NCBI GenBank assembly: GCA_000149265.1
Contig: CH001338.1
Span: 246,260 to 310,259, forward strand
Source of the DNA: Ciona savignyi
Taxonomy: Eukaryota > Chordata > Ascidiacea > Phlebobranchia > Cionidae
Direction of reading: 5' to 3'
Length of the DNA: 64,000 nucleotides
The first letter of the stretch is position 1. Each line of letters starts with the position of its first letter. The notes under the pieces are model-generated. The model ran no database searches and had not been told where the DNA came from. It saw nothing but the letters and a program-made list of their open reading frames with translations. Shown piece after piece: positions 12,080-24,500 of the stretch. Position numbers and translations under genes: made by a program.

Positions 12080-14382
12080 ATGAAATTAAATTCTGCTTTC
12101 CAAAACGTCAATCGGGAGAGTTATAACGGGCAATTGAATTTAGAAGTGGGCGATTTAGATTATACCAATCCAGCCGATTTAATCAGAGAACGAGATGAAG
12201 CTTTGAAGGTAGGCTTTATTTGCTTCGTACAATATTCGCTATATAATATAATCACAAGACAGTAGTTACCATGAACTATAATACAAATACAGTATACTCC
12301 TTTATAAAAAGGTTGCAAAACATGTTTTAGTTAAATGTTAATATAAATTTGGCCAAGAAAATCTGCATTTTTTACGATGATATATCGTGCGCGTAGATGA
12401 TAACATGATTGAGAATCTTTGTTAAAACGGCGAACATAACAGACGATTCCAAAACACATGTTTCATATAGAGAGAGGAGGCAACCAGAGATCGGTTGAAA
12501 CTACATGAAGCGATCAATGCAAAACAAATCAACGACTTACGATCGCAAGTGAAGAAACTTACCTCTGAAAACCAGAAGCTCTCCCAATCCTCACTTGGAA
12601 ACTACGGAAGCAAAGCGGATCGGAGACGCGATTCCAAGGTATGACGTGTTTTTTACGAACTGTTTATTACCACTCTGTTTTTGATGCGGGTCGGTTGTGC
12701 TTTTCGGCCATACAACCACTCTAGTCTAAATTAAGGTTTCACTCAAATCAATAATCCTGATATTTGTCGCTGGATTATATTCAGCACGTCTTTGTGGAAA
12801 ATCATCAAAAACAAGTCGGCTTCACGGCTTTTTAATATCATGTTTAACGGCCAAGTGTGTTTTTAAGGTTTATCATATCTACTTGTGACGTGTTTCAACC
12901 TCTTGAAATTTTTCTATATTTTAAACCTTGCTGTTTCTTATTGTTGTGAGAAAAAAGCAAAAACTAAACGGAACTCAGCCCATTCAATGCTACATTACTT
13001 TCAGATATGCTGTTGGTTTATTCCTTTAGTTTTACACCCAGTGAACGTTGCATTCGGATGACAGCTATGTAATCAACAGGGTCGAGACAATAAAAAGTTG
13101 CAGAAAACAATTGAACAACTGAAAACCGAAAATACGTCATTGAAGAAGAAAATGGACAACATGGCGAATTTCATACAAGTAGAAAACAACTTCGTTATAT
13201 TTGGGCAAATCGAAACGTTTTTTTTTACAGGAACAAATGACCTATGGTATAGTGGCCATATATGATTACCTGTTATATCCAATATAATAGCTTGGTGGGT
13301 TAGTACATCGCCTTTCTACCGAAAGGTTATAGGTTTAAACGTGTTTGATGGCTAGTTTGTTGTGTAGTTGGAAAAAGCACTAAGCGGACATTGCTAAAAC
13401 CCAGTGGAATAATGTGTTTAATAAAAAATTAAAGGAATGTCTTATTCATACATAACAAACGGCAATAACTCTAGTAACTCGACAGTAGGCGTAGGGTAAT
13501 TTGACTATTGTCCGTGTGTTAACGACCCTTGCGTGTTCCCATCCATAGGAATAAACATAGATATTCTAGCATTCTACCGGTTAGTCTGGCGGTTAAGTGC
13601 GTCGCTTGTCAATCGCAAGGTTGCAGGTGCGAAACTGGTCGCTAACTAGTCTATTGTGTCATTGGAAAAGGCACTTACGGACATTGCCTGTTTCAAGCTA
13701 ATTAATGGGTTCTACCAAATTAAAGAAACGTGTCCATCATATACAACACAGTGCAATAGCTCCGGTAACCTGACGGTGGGCGCGAGGTGATCTAACGATT
13801 GCCCGTGTGTTAACCCCCTTGGTTTTCCCATTCACAGGGATAAACATGAATATCCTAACCTTTTCTATTCTACCCCCTTCCTACATTCTTGCCCAATAAA
13901 TCTTTATCCTCCTTATTTAAATCCAGGTTGCAAGCGATATGAAGTTGCGATCAGTCGCGCAATGCAAGGAGAAGGACGAAATCATCCTTCGACTGCGAGC
14001 TGAGAAAGCCGCCTCGCGTCATATGATGGAAGACGAAGCGCAACGACGGTTAAAAGTTGAAGGTGAACTCAACTCATTTCAGAAGTATCATGTTTATTCG
14101 ACCACAAAGAAGAGAGAAGCGATGCGAAACAAATTGGTGCAAACTACAACGAGCATTCCGATACGAATCGAGAGTCGTTTCAATGCAGTGGGTTTTCGAA
14201 ATCAGGGATTATTTGCAAAACGAAGCAATCCGAGAGTTGGTTCGTTGAGTGGACACACTAACTATATCGCCCAAGTGAACGCATCGACGTTCCATCGATT
14301 GAAATCGGAGGAAAACAAACATAAAGTGCGAACTGAAGATCTAAAGAAAAGGTTTGATTCTGCAGTTAAAGTGAAGAAATAA
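12080..14382 (+). CDS. Coiled-coil protein, unrecognised
   Basis: Four exons join in phase 0 throughout: 12080-12208, 12471-12638, 13080-13178 and 13927-14382, giving 283 aa. Exon 1 (MKLNSAFQNV...) ends IRERDEALK. Exons 2-4 contain charged heptad-like stretches: RDRLKLHEAINAKQINDLR, KKLTSENQKL, KKLQKTIEQLKTENTSLKKK and EKDEIILRLRAEKAAS. These predict a long coiled coil over roughly residues 35-190. A basic C-terminal segment ends KKRFDSAVKVKK. No enzymatic motif, signal peptide or membrane segment is visible. A structural or cytoskeletal role is only a guess. The exon 3 donor (GTAGAA) is weak but required for frame. Further 5' exons cannot be excluded. Confidence 0.75.
13284..13863 (+). mobile_element. 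Two tandem SINE family A copies in intron 3
   Basis: An older, diverged copy (13284-13566) is followed by a younger one (13573-13863) in the same orientation. The second has a clear head (GTCTGGCGGTTAAGTGCGTC, GGTTGCAGGTGCGAAAC), body and GAATATCCTAACC tail. Confidence 0.88.
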
Positions 14383-14530
14383 GTTTGGTTGGTTTTCGCA
14401 CATTTTTACCGGGCTTAGTTTTAAACGTACGAAAAGCTTGTTTTCATGTAACGCTAAATCCGGCTCTCCCTTTACCAGGCTTTATCTTCTTCAGGCCTTT
14501 ATATTTTTTAATAGTTATATATATTTTTTC

Positions 14531-14575
14531 AGTATATGTATCGGTCGCGTTAACCATTCGGCCAACCGACCGTAC
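14531..14575 (-). mobile_element. SINE family B head fragment
   Basis: TATATGTATCGGTCGCG then TTAACCATTCGGCCAACCG, the reverse complement of the family B tRNA-like head. It lies in the presumed 3' UTR of the coiled-coil gene. Confidence 0.7.
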
Positions 14576-14764
14576 ACCGGCGTTCACACACACAGCACAC
14601 ACTGTACTGGTTTCTTCGGATTGTCAGCGACATTGTACAGAATACGTGATTTATTGCCGAACATACATAAATATCACAAGGAAAGTTTAAATGTACATGC
14701 TGTGTGGTACCACTTGGTTGCCTATAAAACGTAAGTAAATTCACATTATGGACAAGGTTTAGCA

Positions 14765-14783
14765 AATAAACATTTCAAATAAA
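14765..14783 (+). terminator. Poly(A) signals after the coiled-coil gene
   Basis: Two AATAAA hexamers, at 14765-14770 and 14778-14783, about 390 nt after the stop codon. Confidence 0.55.
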
Positions 14784-14939
14784 GCCAAGTACAATCGAGT
14801 GTCAACCGCTTTGACTAGGCGGATTGTATTAGCAATTTTATTTAACAATTCCTTTATCACTATTTAAACAAAAATACACATAACTTCCGGTAACCAAAAC
14901 TAGTATATAATAAAAAAAACTTTTTTCCTTGTAAATGTG

Positions 14940-15180
14940 AAAACGCAAAGGGCGTTAAAACACTCGTAATAGTCAGATTACCTTGCGCCCACCGTCGGTT
15001 TACCGGGGCTTTTGCAGTGTGTAGGACTACGACAATTTTGGTGGAATCCATTATTATTCTGACTTCTGGGAGCTTTCTCAAAGTACTGATAGAAAATTCT
15101 AAGTAGTTTCTTGCCCACCGACTAGCAAGCGACCAGTTTCGAATCTGCAACGCATTTCGACGAACCAAAAGGCGAACCAT
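14940..15180 (-). mobile_element. SINE family A, diverged copy
   Basis: Keeps TTGCGCCCACCGTCGG, GCAGTGTG and the head-side GACTAGCAAGCGACCAGTTTC. The tail block is replaced by unrelated AT-rich sequence. Confidence 0.75.
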
Positions 15181-15184
15181 TAAT

Positions 15185-16290
15185 CACAAACGCGAAAATT
15201 ATCAGTAAATATAAATAAAATCTGTCGTTTGCAAAATCTGGGATTCATAGGGTTTAATTTATTACATCGTACTTTGCCTATTGTGCCTCTGATAAAGATA
15301 ACACCCTGTTATGTTATAAATGGGTCAAACATTTGATTATGCTGCGTAAAAAATGTTTGACTATATAATATTAATTGGTTGAATTTTTAGGGAGTTACCG
15401 AATCCACTGGAGGTGTGCTTGAGCACATGAAACGACGATATTTGTTTGTTATCTTTTTTCTTCATATTAAACCTTACATCTGAAATGATGCACCTTTTTC
15501 AATACATTTGATCGACAAACACCCTTCCTTGTTATTTAAAAAGTTCTAACTGAAGATTATCCACCACGTGTTAGCCACGAATTTATTTTCGAGTGCCCGC
15601 TACATGTTTCTGCATGCAGAAATGACAGGTCTCCTTGTTACCTAACAACTACCCAAAGTTACCGCGGGTAATTCTCTAAAATATAAAATAAGAAGGTAAA
15701 CATAATACACGATCACCACGAGTACAAAACACTTAAAACCAACAAACTCTGATGATAAATTGCAATACAAACAAAAAGATTCGGATACCATATTATTCTC
15801 CCCTTGAAGTGTTTCCTGGGAATCCCCCCAGCACTCCGCACTCAAACTAGATCAAGCCAAACAACCCAGCACTTAAACTGACACTTAATTGTCGTCAAAC
15901 CGGTGATGCAATAGATATGTAATGGCAAGGGGCTGGAAAACATAACCACTACGAACCTTTTAGGCAATTTGTGGTTGGTGTTCTTACCTTTTTTTGTGTA
16001 AGACCTGAAAAAAATATTTTAACTTAACGAAAATTTAAAAGTTTAAAATAAAACTAAAAAATACGCAATTTAAAATATCCTGAAATCCCGCCCGCAGTGA
16101 TAATAAACAATTCATTACAACCATTTTGCCATGTATAAAACCGGTTACTCAACACGGACATTAATTGATAAAGAATTTCAACATGAACAAACCGGCATGC
16201 ACCCAATACCCGTCTTTCTCCCGAAATCCCAATAATCTCTTTTTTTCAAAGTCAAACTCTCATAGGTTATAGTTATTTTGTAATCAGTGC
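15185..16290. other. Intergenic; possible TATA promoter near 16134
   Basis: Mostly featureless AT-rich sequence. A good TATA box (TATAAAA, 16134-16140) lies 42 nt upstream of an ATG at 16183 opening a 29-codon frame (starts MNKPACTQYPSF) that stops before the tandem repeat block. A GC-containing palindrome, TTTCTGCATGCAGAAA, lies near 15608. Neither can be tied to a gene. Confidence 0.3.
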
Positions 16291-16291
16291 A

Positions 16292-19200
16292 AAGTATAAG
16301 CCACCAACATTGTTAAAACCTATTTTAATTGTTACAACCCATATCACGATGAACCATTTAAAACTACCTTTTTCTATTGTCTGTTTTGTTAAAATAGTAT
16401 ACGATATAAAATTGACAGATTTCTATTGTAATTGGACTTACTTTTGTGTCTTAATTTCCCTATTTGGGTTTAAGTTGTGTTCAGAACTAACAGCGTGGAT
16501 TTCGCATTCTATCTGTATGTTGTTAGCGCGTTAGCGTGAGCCATGATGCATTTAAAGAATGTGTTTCTCTACGCAACACAGACTTGTCCTAAGAACAATT
16601 ACTTATTGTGGAGTGGAAGTATATATAGGAGGTATTTTTAGAAAAAAAAAGGCAATGATGCAATTTGTTGAGTGGATACAAGTGAGCAAAAATCGCTGGC
16701 CATTACGCAATGCAGACTAGTCCTAAGAAAAATACCTCAATTGCCTAAACTAGTAAAGATAGAAGTATTTTTAGCACGAAAAAAAGGATGAAAGCGATTT
16801 GCTGCGACATAGTTTTCTTAGCAAACACTTCCATGCGTAACAAAAGTGAAAGAGTCACCAACATTTTTGTTTGGTGAAGCAAAAAGAATTATTTTATTGC
16901 ATACACACTGGCGTCCCACTCGTATAAGATAAACCGTTAAATGACGTAACTCTTTATCCAGCCGATATACACGTAAATCCACATCAAAAAAGATCAGAAA
17001 ACCCTTTGTAAACCAAAACGTTTAATACGTACGTTTATACCTTCTTTAATTCAATGAAGGTGTATTTTGGGGTATGTTAAGATACTTAGTTAATTCCCTG
17101 TAAATGAGCAACGGCAGTATTAACGCACGGTCGCCATGTTAACTTTGTCCATTGCTGGGTTTAGGGAACAACAAAACCTAAAATAAATGAAAAAAATCTC
17201 TGCTTTAAATCCACTTTATTTTCTATAACTAGTTCTGTAATGCCACCATCAGTTCTATGCGCGATGCGTTCCCTGTAGTTATAATATGTTGAAACCAGTG
17301 AAATAAATCCTTTAAATATTAACGTCGCATGCAAAAAAGGATGTATGCATTCACCATTAAAATTCTTATTAGTTTTATATTAATCTCCAATTCATAAGAG
17401 TTTAAAACAGTATTTCTGTTTTCCGCGATGTATATATATTTAAAACATATTATTATTATTTTTACCAATATATCTTTTGGTTATGTAAACAGTTGTATAT
17501 TTCGCATCCATTTTATATTCATCATTTGTACATCAACGTCAATACTCCATTCGATAAAAACCTAAGTCAGGTTTTTGGATATGAAGTTTGAATATTTAAA
17601 AAAAAATTCAATAAAGTTTAACATTTTAGGGGTGTTATCCTTTTTATTCGTTTTTATTGTGTTTTTTAACATCAACGTGAATACTTTATTAAAAAAAAAC
17701 ATGAATATTAAATTTGAATATTTTACTCCGGAACCCCGTATTGTCTGCTTGCAGAAACAAAAAGTATACGCTTTGTATAAAATATACCAAGTGTGATTAT
17801 GTAACTGGGGAAAATAAACCAAGTGTTTCTGCATGTACAAGACTATATAGTATCACTTAAAATGGCTTTTTAAAATAGTGGTGGCAAATAGTTGGCATTG
17901 GTTACACAGCCTTGGTCCGGAAAGCATCTAAACACACCTGTTAAAGGTTGATGGACAGACAGCAAAGAAACGAATGAAATATACAATTTGCTTGTACTGC
18001 AAAAAAGGCATCACGATTAACAGTTTGATTGTTTTTTCGACCACGGCTGTTTAACCAGTGTCAAGTATAAGCCACCACTATTGTTAAACCTATTTTAATT
18101 GTATCACGATAAACCATTTGAAACTACATTTTTCTATTGTCTGTTTTTTTTTTAAATAGTATACGATATAAAATAGGCAGATTTCTATTGTAATTGGACT
18201 TACTTTTGTGTCTTAATTTCCCTATTTGGGTTTAAGTTGTGTTCAGAACTAACAGCGTGGATTTCGCATTCTATCTGTATGTTGTTAGCGCGTTAGCGTG
18301 TGCCATGATGCATTTAAAGAATGTGTTTCTCTACGCAACACAGACTTGTCCTAAGAACAATTACTTATTGTGGAGTGGAAGTATATATAGGAGGTATTTT
18401 TAGAAAGAAAAAAGGCAATGATGCAATTCGTTGAGTGGATACAAGTGAGCAAAAATCGGGTGTCATTACGCAATGCAAACTAGTCCTAAGAAAAATACCC
18501 CAATTGCCTAAACTAGTAAAGATAGAAGTATTTTAGCACGAAAAAAAAGGATGAAAGCGATTTTCTGCGACATAGGTTTCTTAGCAAACACTTCCATGCG
18601 TAACAAAAGTGAAAGAGTCACCAACATTCTTTGTTTGGTGAAGCAAAAAGAATTATTTTGTTGCATACACACTGGCGTCCCACTCGTATAAGATAAACCG
18701 TTAAATGACGTAACTCTTTATCCAGCCGATATACACGTAAATCCACATCAAAAAAGATCAGAAAACCCTTTGTAAACCAAAACGTTTAATACGTACGTTT
18801 ATACCTTCTGTAATTCAATGAAGGTGTATTTTGGGGTATGTTAAGATACTTAGTTAATTCCCTGTAAATGAGCAACGGCAGTATTAACGCACGGTCGCCA
18901 TGTTAACTTTGTCCATTGCTGGGTTTAGGGAACAACAAAACCTAAAATAAATGAAAAAAATCTCTGCTTTAAATCCACTTTATTTTCTATAACTAGTTCT
19001 GTAATGCCACCATCAGTTCTATGCGCGATGCGTTCCCTGTAGTTATAATATGTTGAAACCAGTGAAATAAATCCTTTAAATATTAACGTCGCATGCAAAA
19101 AAGGATGTATGCATTCACCATTCAAATTCTTATTAGTTTTATATTAATCTCCAATTCATAAGAGTTTAAAACAGTATTTCTGTTTTCCGCGATGTATATA

Positions 19201-21058
19201 TATTTAAAACATATTATTATTATTTTTACCAATATATCTTTTGGTTATGTAAACAGTTGTATATTTCGCATCCATTTATATTCATCATTTGTACATCAAC
19301 GTCAATACTCCATTCGATAAAAACCTAAGTCAGGTTTTTGGATATGAAGTTTGAATATTTAAAAAAAAAATTCAATAAAGTTTAACATTTTAGGGGTGTT
19401 ATCCTTTTTATTCGTTTTTATTGTGTTTTTTAACATCAACGTGAATACTTTATTAAAAAAACATGAATATTAAATTTGAATATTTTACTCCGGAACCCCG
19501 TATTGTCTGCTTGCAGAAACAAAAAGTATACGCTTTGTATAAAATATACCAAGTGTGATTATGTAACTGGGGAAAATAAACCAAGTGTTTCTGCATGTAC
19601 AAGACTATATAGTATCACTTAAAATGGCTTTTTAAAATAGTGGTGGCAAATAGTTGGCATTGGTTACACAGCCTTGGTCCGGAAAGCATTTAAACACACC
19701 TGTTAAAGGTTGATGGACAGACAGCAAAGAAACGAATGAAATATACAATTTGCTTGTACTGCAAAAAGGCATCACGATTAACAGTTTGATTGTTTTTTCG
19801 ACCACGGCTGTTTAACCAGTGTCAAGTATAAGCCACCACTATTGTTAAACCTATTTTAATTGTTAAACCCCGTATCACGATAAACCATTTGAAACTACAT
19901 TTTTCTATTGTCTGTTTTTTTTAAATAGTATACGATATAAAATAGGCAGATTTCTATTGTAATTGGACTTACTTTTGTGTCTTAATTTCCCTATTTGGGT
20001 TTAAGTTGTGTTCAGAACTAACAGCGTGGATTTCGCATTCTATCTGTATGTTGTTAGCGCGTTAGCGTGTGCCATGATGCATTTAAAGAATGTGTTTCTC
20101 TACGCAACACAGACTTGTCCTAAGAACAATTACTTATTGTGGAGTGGAAGTATATATAGGAGGTATTTTTAGAAAGAAAAAAGGCAATGATGCAATTCGT
20201 TGAGTGGATACAAGTGAGCAAAAATCGGGTGTCATTACGCAATGCAGACTAGTCCTAAGAAAAATACCCCAATTGCCTAAACTAGTAAAGATAGAAGTAT
20301 TTTAGCACGAAAAAAAAGGATGAAAGCGATTTTCTGCGACATAGGTTTCTTAGCAAACACTTCCATGCGTAACCAAAGTGAAAGAGTCACCAACATTTTG
20401 TTTGGTGAAGCAAAAAGAATTATTTTGTTGCATACACACTGGCGTCCCACTCGTATAAGATAAACCGTTAAATGACGTAACTCTTTATCCAGCCGATATA
20501 CATGTAAATCCACATCAAAAAAGATCAGAAAACCCTTTGTAAACCAAAACATTTAATACGTACGTTTATACCTTCTTTAATTCAATGATAGTGCATTGTG
20601 GGGTATGTTAAGATACGTAGTTAATTCCCTGTAAATGAGCAACGGAATCATTAACGCACGGTCGCCATTTTAACTTTGTCCATTGCTGGGTTTAGGGAAC
20701 AACAAAACATAAAATAAATAAAAAAATCTCTGGTTTTAAATTCAGTTTTATTTTCTATAACTAGTTCTGTAATGCCACCATCAGTTCTATGCGCGATGCG
20801 TTCCCTGTAGTTATAATATGTTGAAACCAGTGAAATAAATCGTTTAAATATTAACGTCGCATGCAAATTAAGGATGTATGCATTCACCATTAAAATTCTT
20901 ATTAGTTTTATATTAATCTCCAATTCATAAGAGTTTAAAACAGTATTTCTGTTTTCCGCGATGTATATATATTTAAAACATATTATTATTATTTTTACCA
21001 ATATATCTTTTGGTTATGTAAACAGTTGTATATTTCGCATCCATTTTATATTCATCAT
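16292..21058. repeat. Tandem array: three copies of a ~1.76 kb unit
   Basis: Unit 1 is 16292-18062, unit 2 is 18063-19822, and unit 3 is 19823-21058 and incomplete (it lacks the last ~520 bp). Units begin near AAGTATAAGCCACCA. They share long identical stretches such as GCGTGGATTTCGCATTCTATC and the phrase around CACTGGCGTCCCACTCG, with scattered substitutions and A-run length changes. No convincing coding frame is conserved. The frames that recur on the minus strand start at non-ATG codons and shift between copies. Each unit holds two internal related phrases (ACTTGTCCTAAGAA and ACTAGTCCTAAGAA) and a small hairpin (TCACCAA to TTGGTGA). The identity is unknown; an unclassified transposon or amplified non-coding locus are options. 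Confidence 0.92.
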
Positions 21059-21310
21059 CAGTGTGCATAACTGGAAAGGGTTTTTAATAAAGAAAAAAAA
21101 CACAACGGATTGCACCTAAACGTAAAAGCATGTAAACTTGATTCGTAAAAGGGCATCGGACTGGAACCAACGCCTTCTATGGTTACAAACTGTCCTGACT
21201 ATATAACAGTCGAGTTGTAATGCACCCAGCAGACAGATTCGATTTAACCAAGCAAAGGTTGTTTAGGCAAATGGAAGGAAATTCTCTCGCTTGCGTATGG
21301 TATTTTTTAT
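21059..21310. repeat. Flank shared with 30218-30478
   Basis: From GTGTGCATAACTGGAAAGG to TTTTTTATGTCCAGGATAGG this stretch closely matches 30218-30478. It includes GGCATCGGACTGGAACCAAC and TATATAACAGTCGAGTTG. In both places it joins tandem-unit sequence upstream and a SINE family A tail downstream. Confidence 0.88.
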
Positions 21311-21311
21311 G

Positions 21312-21420
21312 TCCAGGATAGGAAATTCATGTTTATCCCCGTGAATGGGAAAACCAAGGAGGTTAACACACGGGGCTTTGTCAGATTACCTCGCGCCCAC
21401 CGTCGGGTTACCGAAGCTTT
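21312..21420 (-). mobile_element. SINE family A, head-truncated
   Basis: Good tail and body (CCCCGTGAATGGGAAAACC, CTCGCGCCCACCGTCGGG), cut off after TTACCGAAGCT. Confidence 0.85.
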
Positions 21421-21523
21421 TTAAATGTATGTATATATACAACTTGTTTTTGTAACAATCTCTAGTTTATTTCTAAAAGTTTCTAAATAAACAAAGTAAC
21501 ACTGATAATATTTTGATATAAAA

Positions 21524-24500
21524 ATGCCGCTATTCAGCCAAAACAAGACTGCAATTTACCACCTTTCTATCAAGGTAATTGGTTGTTCTTTGTATTTATG
21601 CTACATTGTGTTTATCGTTAGAATGAACAAGAGTTTAATGGACACGATTACTTTAATTAAAACTAATGCGTTAACCAGTGTTTTGAATATAATTCGTTTC
21701 AAAGTAATACGCCGATTTTTACTTGTTAGAAGGGAAATATTTTATCTAAATTTCTAAGAACGTTTAAGATTTTAAATTGAAAAAAGTTATCAAAAAGTAC
21801 CGACGTGCCACATCAGAAAATCCCCAAAAATATAGTTGCACACACTACATTATTACGCGTATGAAAGGGCTAGACACTTAAAACCAAAATAAAAAGATAT
21901 AGACAATCTCAAAACCCATTCCCATCCTTAACCCTTCCCAGTCAGTAGTTCAAGGTTGGCCTAAAGGTGTTAGATTGTCGAACGTTATTCATCGGGTCTC
22001 CGTTGTAAGTGTTCGTTGGACAATCTAACAGCATCAAGTTGCTCGTTAGCCCGTTGTTGGTGCAACGTTGGCATGCACAACGTTGCGCCCACGTCGCGCC
22101 GCCTGACGTCTACCGTCGATGCGGTGTTGTTATACCGTACCACGAACTGCGATGTATTCGTCGGTGCTGCTAACCAACACTGTAGTTTAGGTTCAGGTGT
22201 AATTGTACGAACGAATAACAAACTTAATTAAAAACGGAGAAACGTCACGTCCAATACACAGTACTAGTCTATTCTATCTTCAGAAATAAATAGGCTAACC
22301 ATTAATATTAGCCGAATAGGTACAGGCGCATGGTATGGTACGCTAATTGTTAGGCCATCCTAGTCGACATTGCCTAAAAAGTTGTAACTCTCTCTCTCTT
22401 TATATATATGCTGAAGGTCACTTCACAGTGCAACGGCAAAATTCCCAAATTGCCTCTTATAAACACTAATTTTCAATAGATGCCAAACTTGAAACTTTAA
22501 TAGTTGTCAGCTACGATGCTTTAAACATGTATTGGTACATTTACTCATATTCCAATAAGAAATTAATTTCCCAAAACCAAACCAAAATTAAATTTGAAGT
22601 TGGTATTGTTCACCACCAATGTAAACACGAAAAAACGTTTCCATTAAATTGATAATTTAAGAAGTGTTATAGCAATTTTCTATGTTTTTATTTTTTTGTA
22701 TATCAACATACAATAAACGTTTTACACTTAGTTAAAGATACACCAAGTCTAATGTCTAACTGACAAAAAATATAGCAGGCACTTAAAATGACTTTTCGAG
22801 ATTCGCAGTAATTTCTTACCTTAATGTGGCCCTTCTCTGGCACAAATGTAATTGTATTGAATTTTGCTTTCTTTGGAATAACTTTATAAACTAAAAGTGT
22901 ACATCCAGAACACGGACAAAAATGACATCGAGATATATTTTGTTCAGATCGGTATCTTATCTTTATGCAACAAAATAACAAATAAAACGCTTTAAAATCA
23001 GTTTAAAACACACATTTTTACATTTCATGCTTAACTAGTGAATTCTACTAGAAATTTAAAGCGTTTTTATTTGTATTTCTATCACAGAGACCTAACTATT
23101 CTGGTACAATACATAGGGGAAAAGTGGGTAAAATGGGCCACGTGGGTAAAAAGTGCCCCATCCAATTTTCAATATATTTTGAAGAATAAAATTTGCTGCA
23201 AGAACCAGTGTCAGTATATCAACTTATGGAATCTCCAAACCGAAGTTTGAGCGTGAAATCACCAAACTCAATGTTTTCTGTAGTTATTTCGGTTTGAGAA
23301 GGTCTGAATCTAAATTTGCAATTTTTGTTTTCTGCTAATATATAATAGAAAAGATCAAATGCTAAAATAACTTTTACTGTAGTTAAATAGAACTATATAG
23401 CCTAGACCTACTTTTACTGGTAGTAATAAAACTTCTTTTTTAAAGAATTTTTTATAGAGATTTTAAGTCGTATGTTGGCACCTGTCTAATATGGGCCCCC
23501 TATGTTCATTTGGTAACTAACACAAACTACATCATAAAAACTTTGGTATTAGGTGACACCACATGAAAACTTAAGTCCAGCGGGTAAATCATTAAAAAAT
23601 CCGTTTTGCAACTAAAGGGCCCATTTTACCCACTCTTCCCCTACATGTCTATCACGTTGACGAAGATTGCTTTGGTTATTTTTGTTTTCGAAAGCTGCAT
23701 ATGGAGCTTTCAATTTTAAAATTAATCTTTTTTCCCACACGTCGCAAATATAAGAGTTACTTGACACAATTCATTTTGGCAGACATCAGATGCCTTCTGC
23801 CATGCTGGAACTGGCGCGGTGATAACGATTCAGCTTGTCGGTCAAAACGGGAAATCAACCAAGTTTCTGCCTCTCAATCACATGTTACAACATGATTTCA
23901 AACGAGGCCAAGTCGATAATTTTACCCTGACATGCTCTGACGTCGGGATGCCCATTCTATTACGTATAAGTGAGTATTGTGAGGTCACGATTTGGTCTTA
24001 GGAGTCAAACTAAGCGCAACATAGCATTAATTCAGAGTCTAATTAAACACATTTTCAAGTGTTATTTTAAGTTTTAAATAATTTCCAAAAAATCAATAAT
24101 ACTCCATTTCCGTATGTTGAATAACCTAAAGTGTCAATTTTTCTTTGATTTTACCCAAAACTTAATCGTTGTTATGTTATAGATAAATCTTATTACGTCA
24201 TAGATATGGAAAAGCGAATAAAGGTGAATGAATGGCTTTGTGATCGAATAATCGTCATCTATGGCGAACAAAAAGTATGTTTCCCCGTTTATGATTGGAT
24301 AGAAAGTGAATACCAAATCCCAACTGGAGAAGGTATGGTTAAAGTTATACTTACAGTAATATTTCCTACTTTTCAAACTATCTTGTTTAACCATGTATCA
24401 TTATCATAGCTTCGCTGCCACAAAAGGTAGAGAACCCGTTCCTCAAGTCGGAACGAGCGCAGGAAATTGACCGAAACCGTGGTATATTTTGCTGGTGCGA

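Noticed and set aside
13939..14734. Overlapping frames at 14057, 14385 and 14438 as genes
   Set aside because: They are shadows of the coiled-coil exon 4 or its 3' UTR and lack domains.
16850..16880. TCACCAA/TTGGTGA hairpin as a terminator or histone-type 3' stem-loop
   Set aside because: Wrong sequence for a histone stem-loop, no gene upstream, and a bacterial-type terminator has no meaning in this genome.
18925..21001. Recurring minus-strand frame in the tandem array as a conserved protein
   Set aside because: It begins at a non-ATG codon, its C-terminal part changes frame between copies, and one copy is broken. Recurrence follows simply from the tandem duplication.
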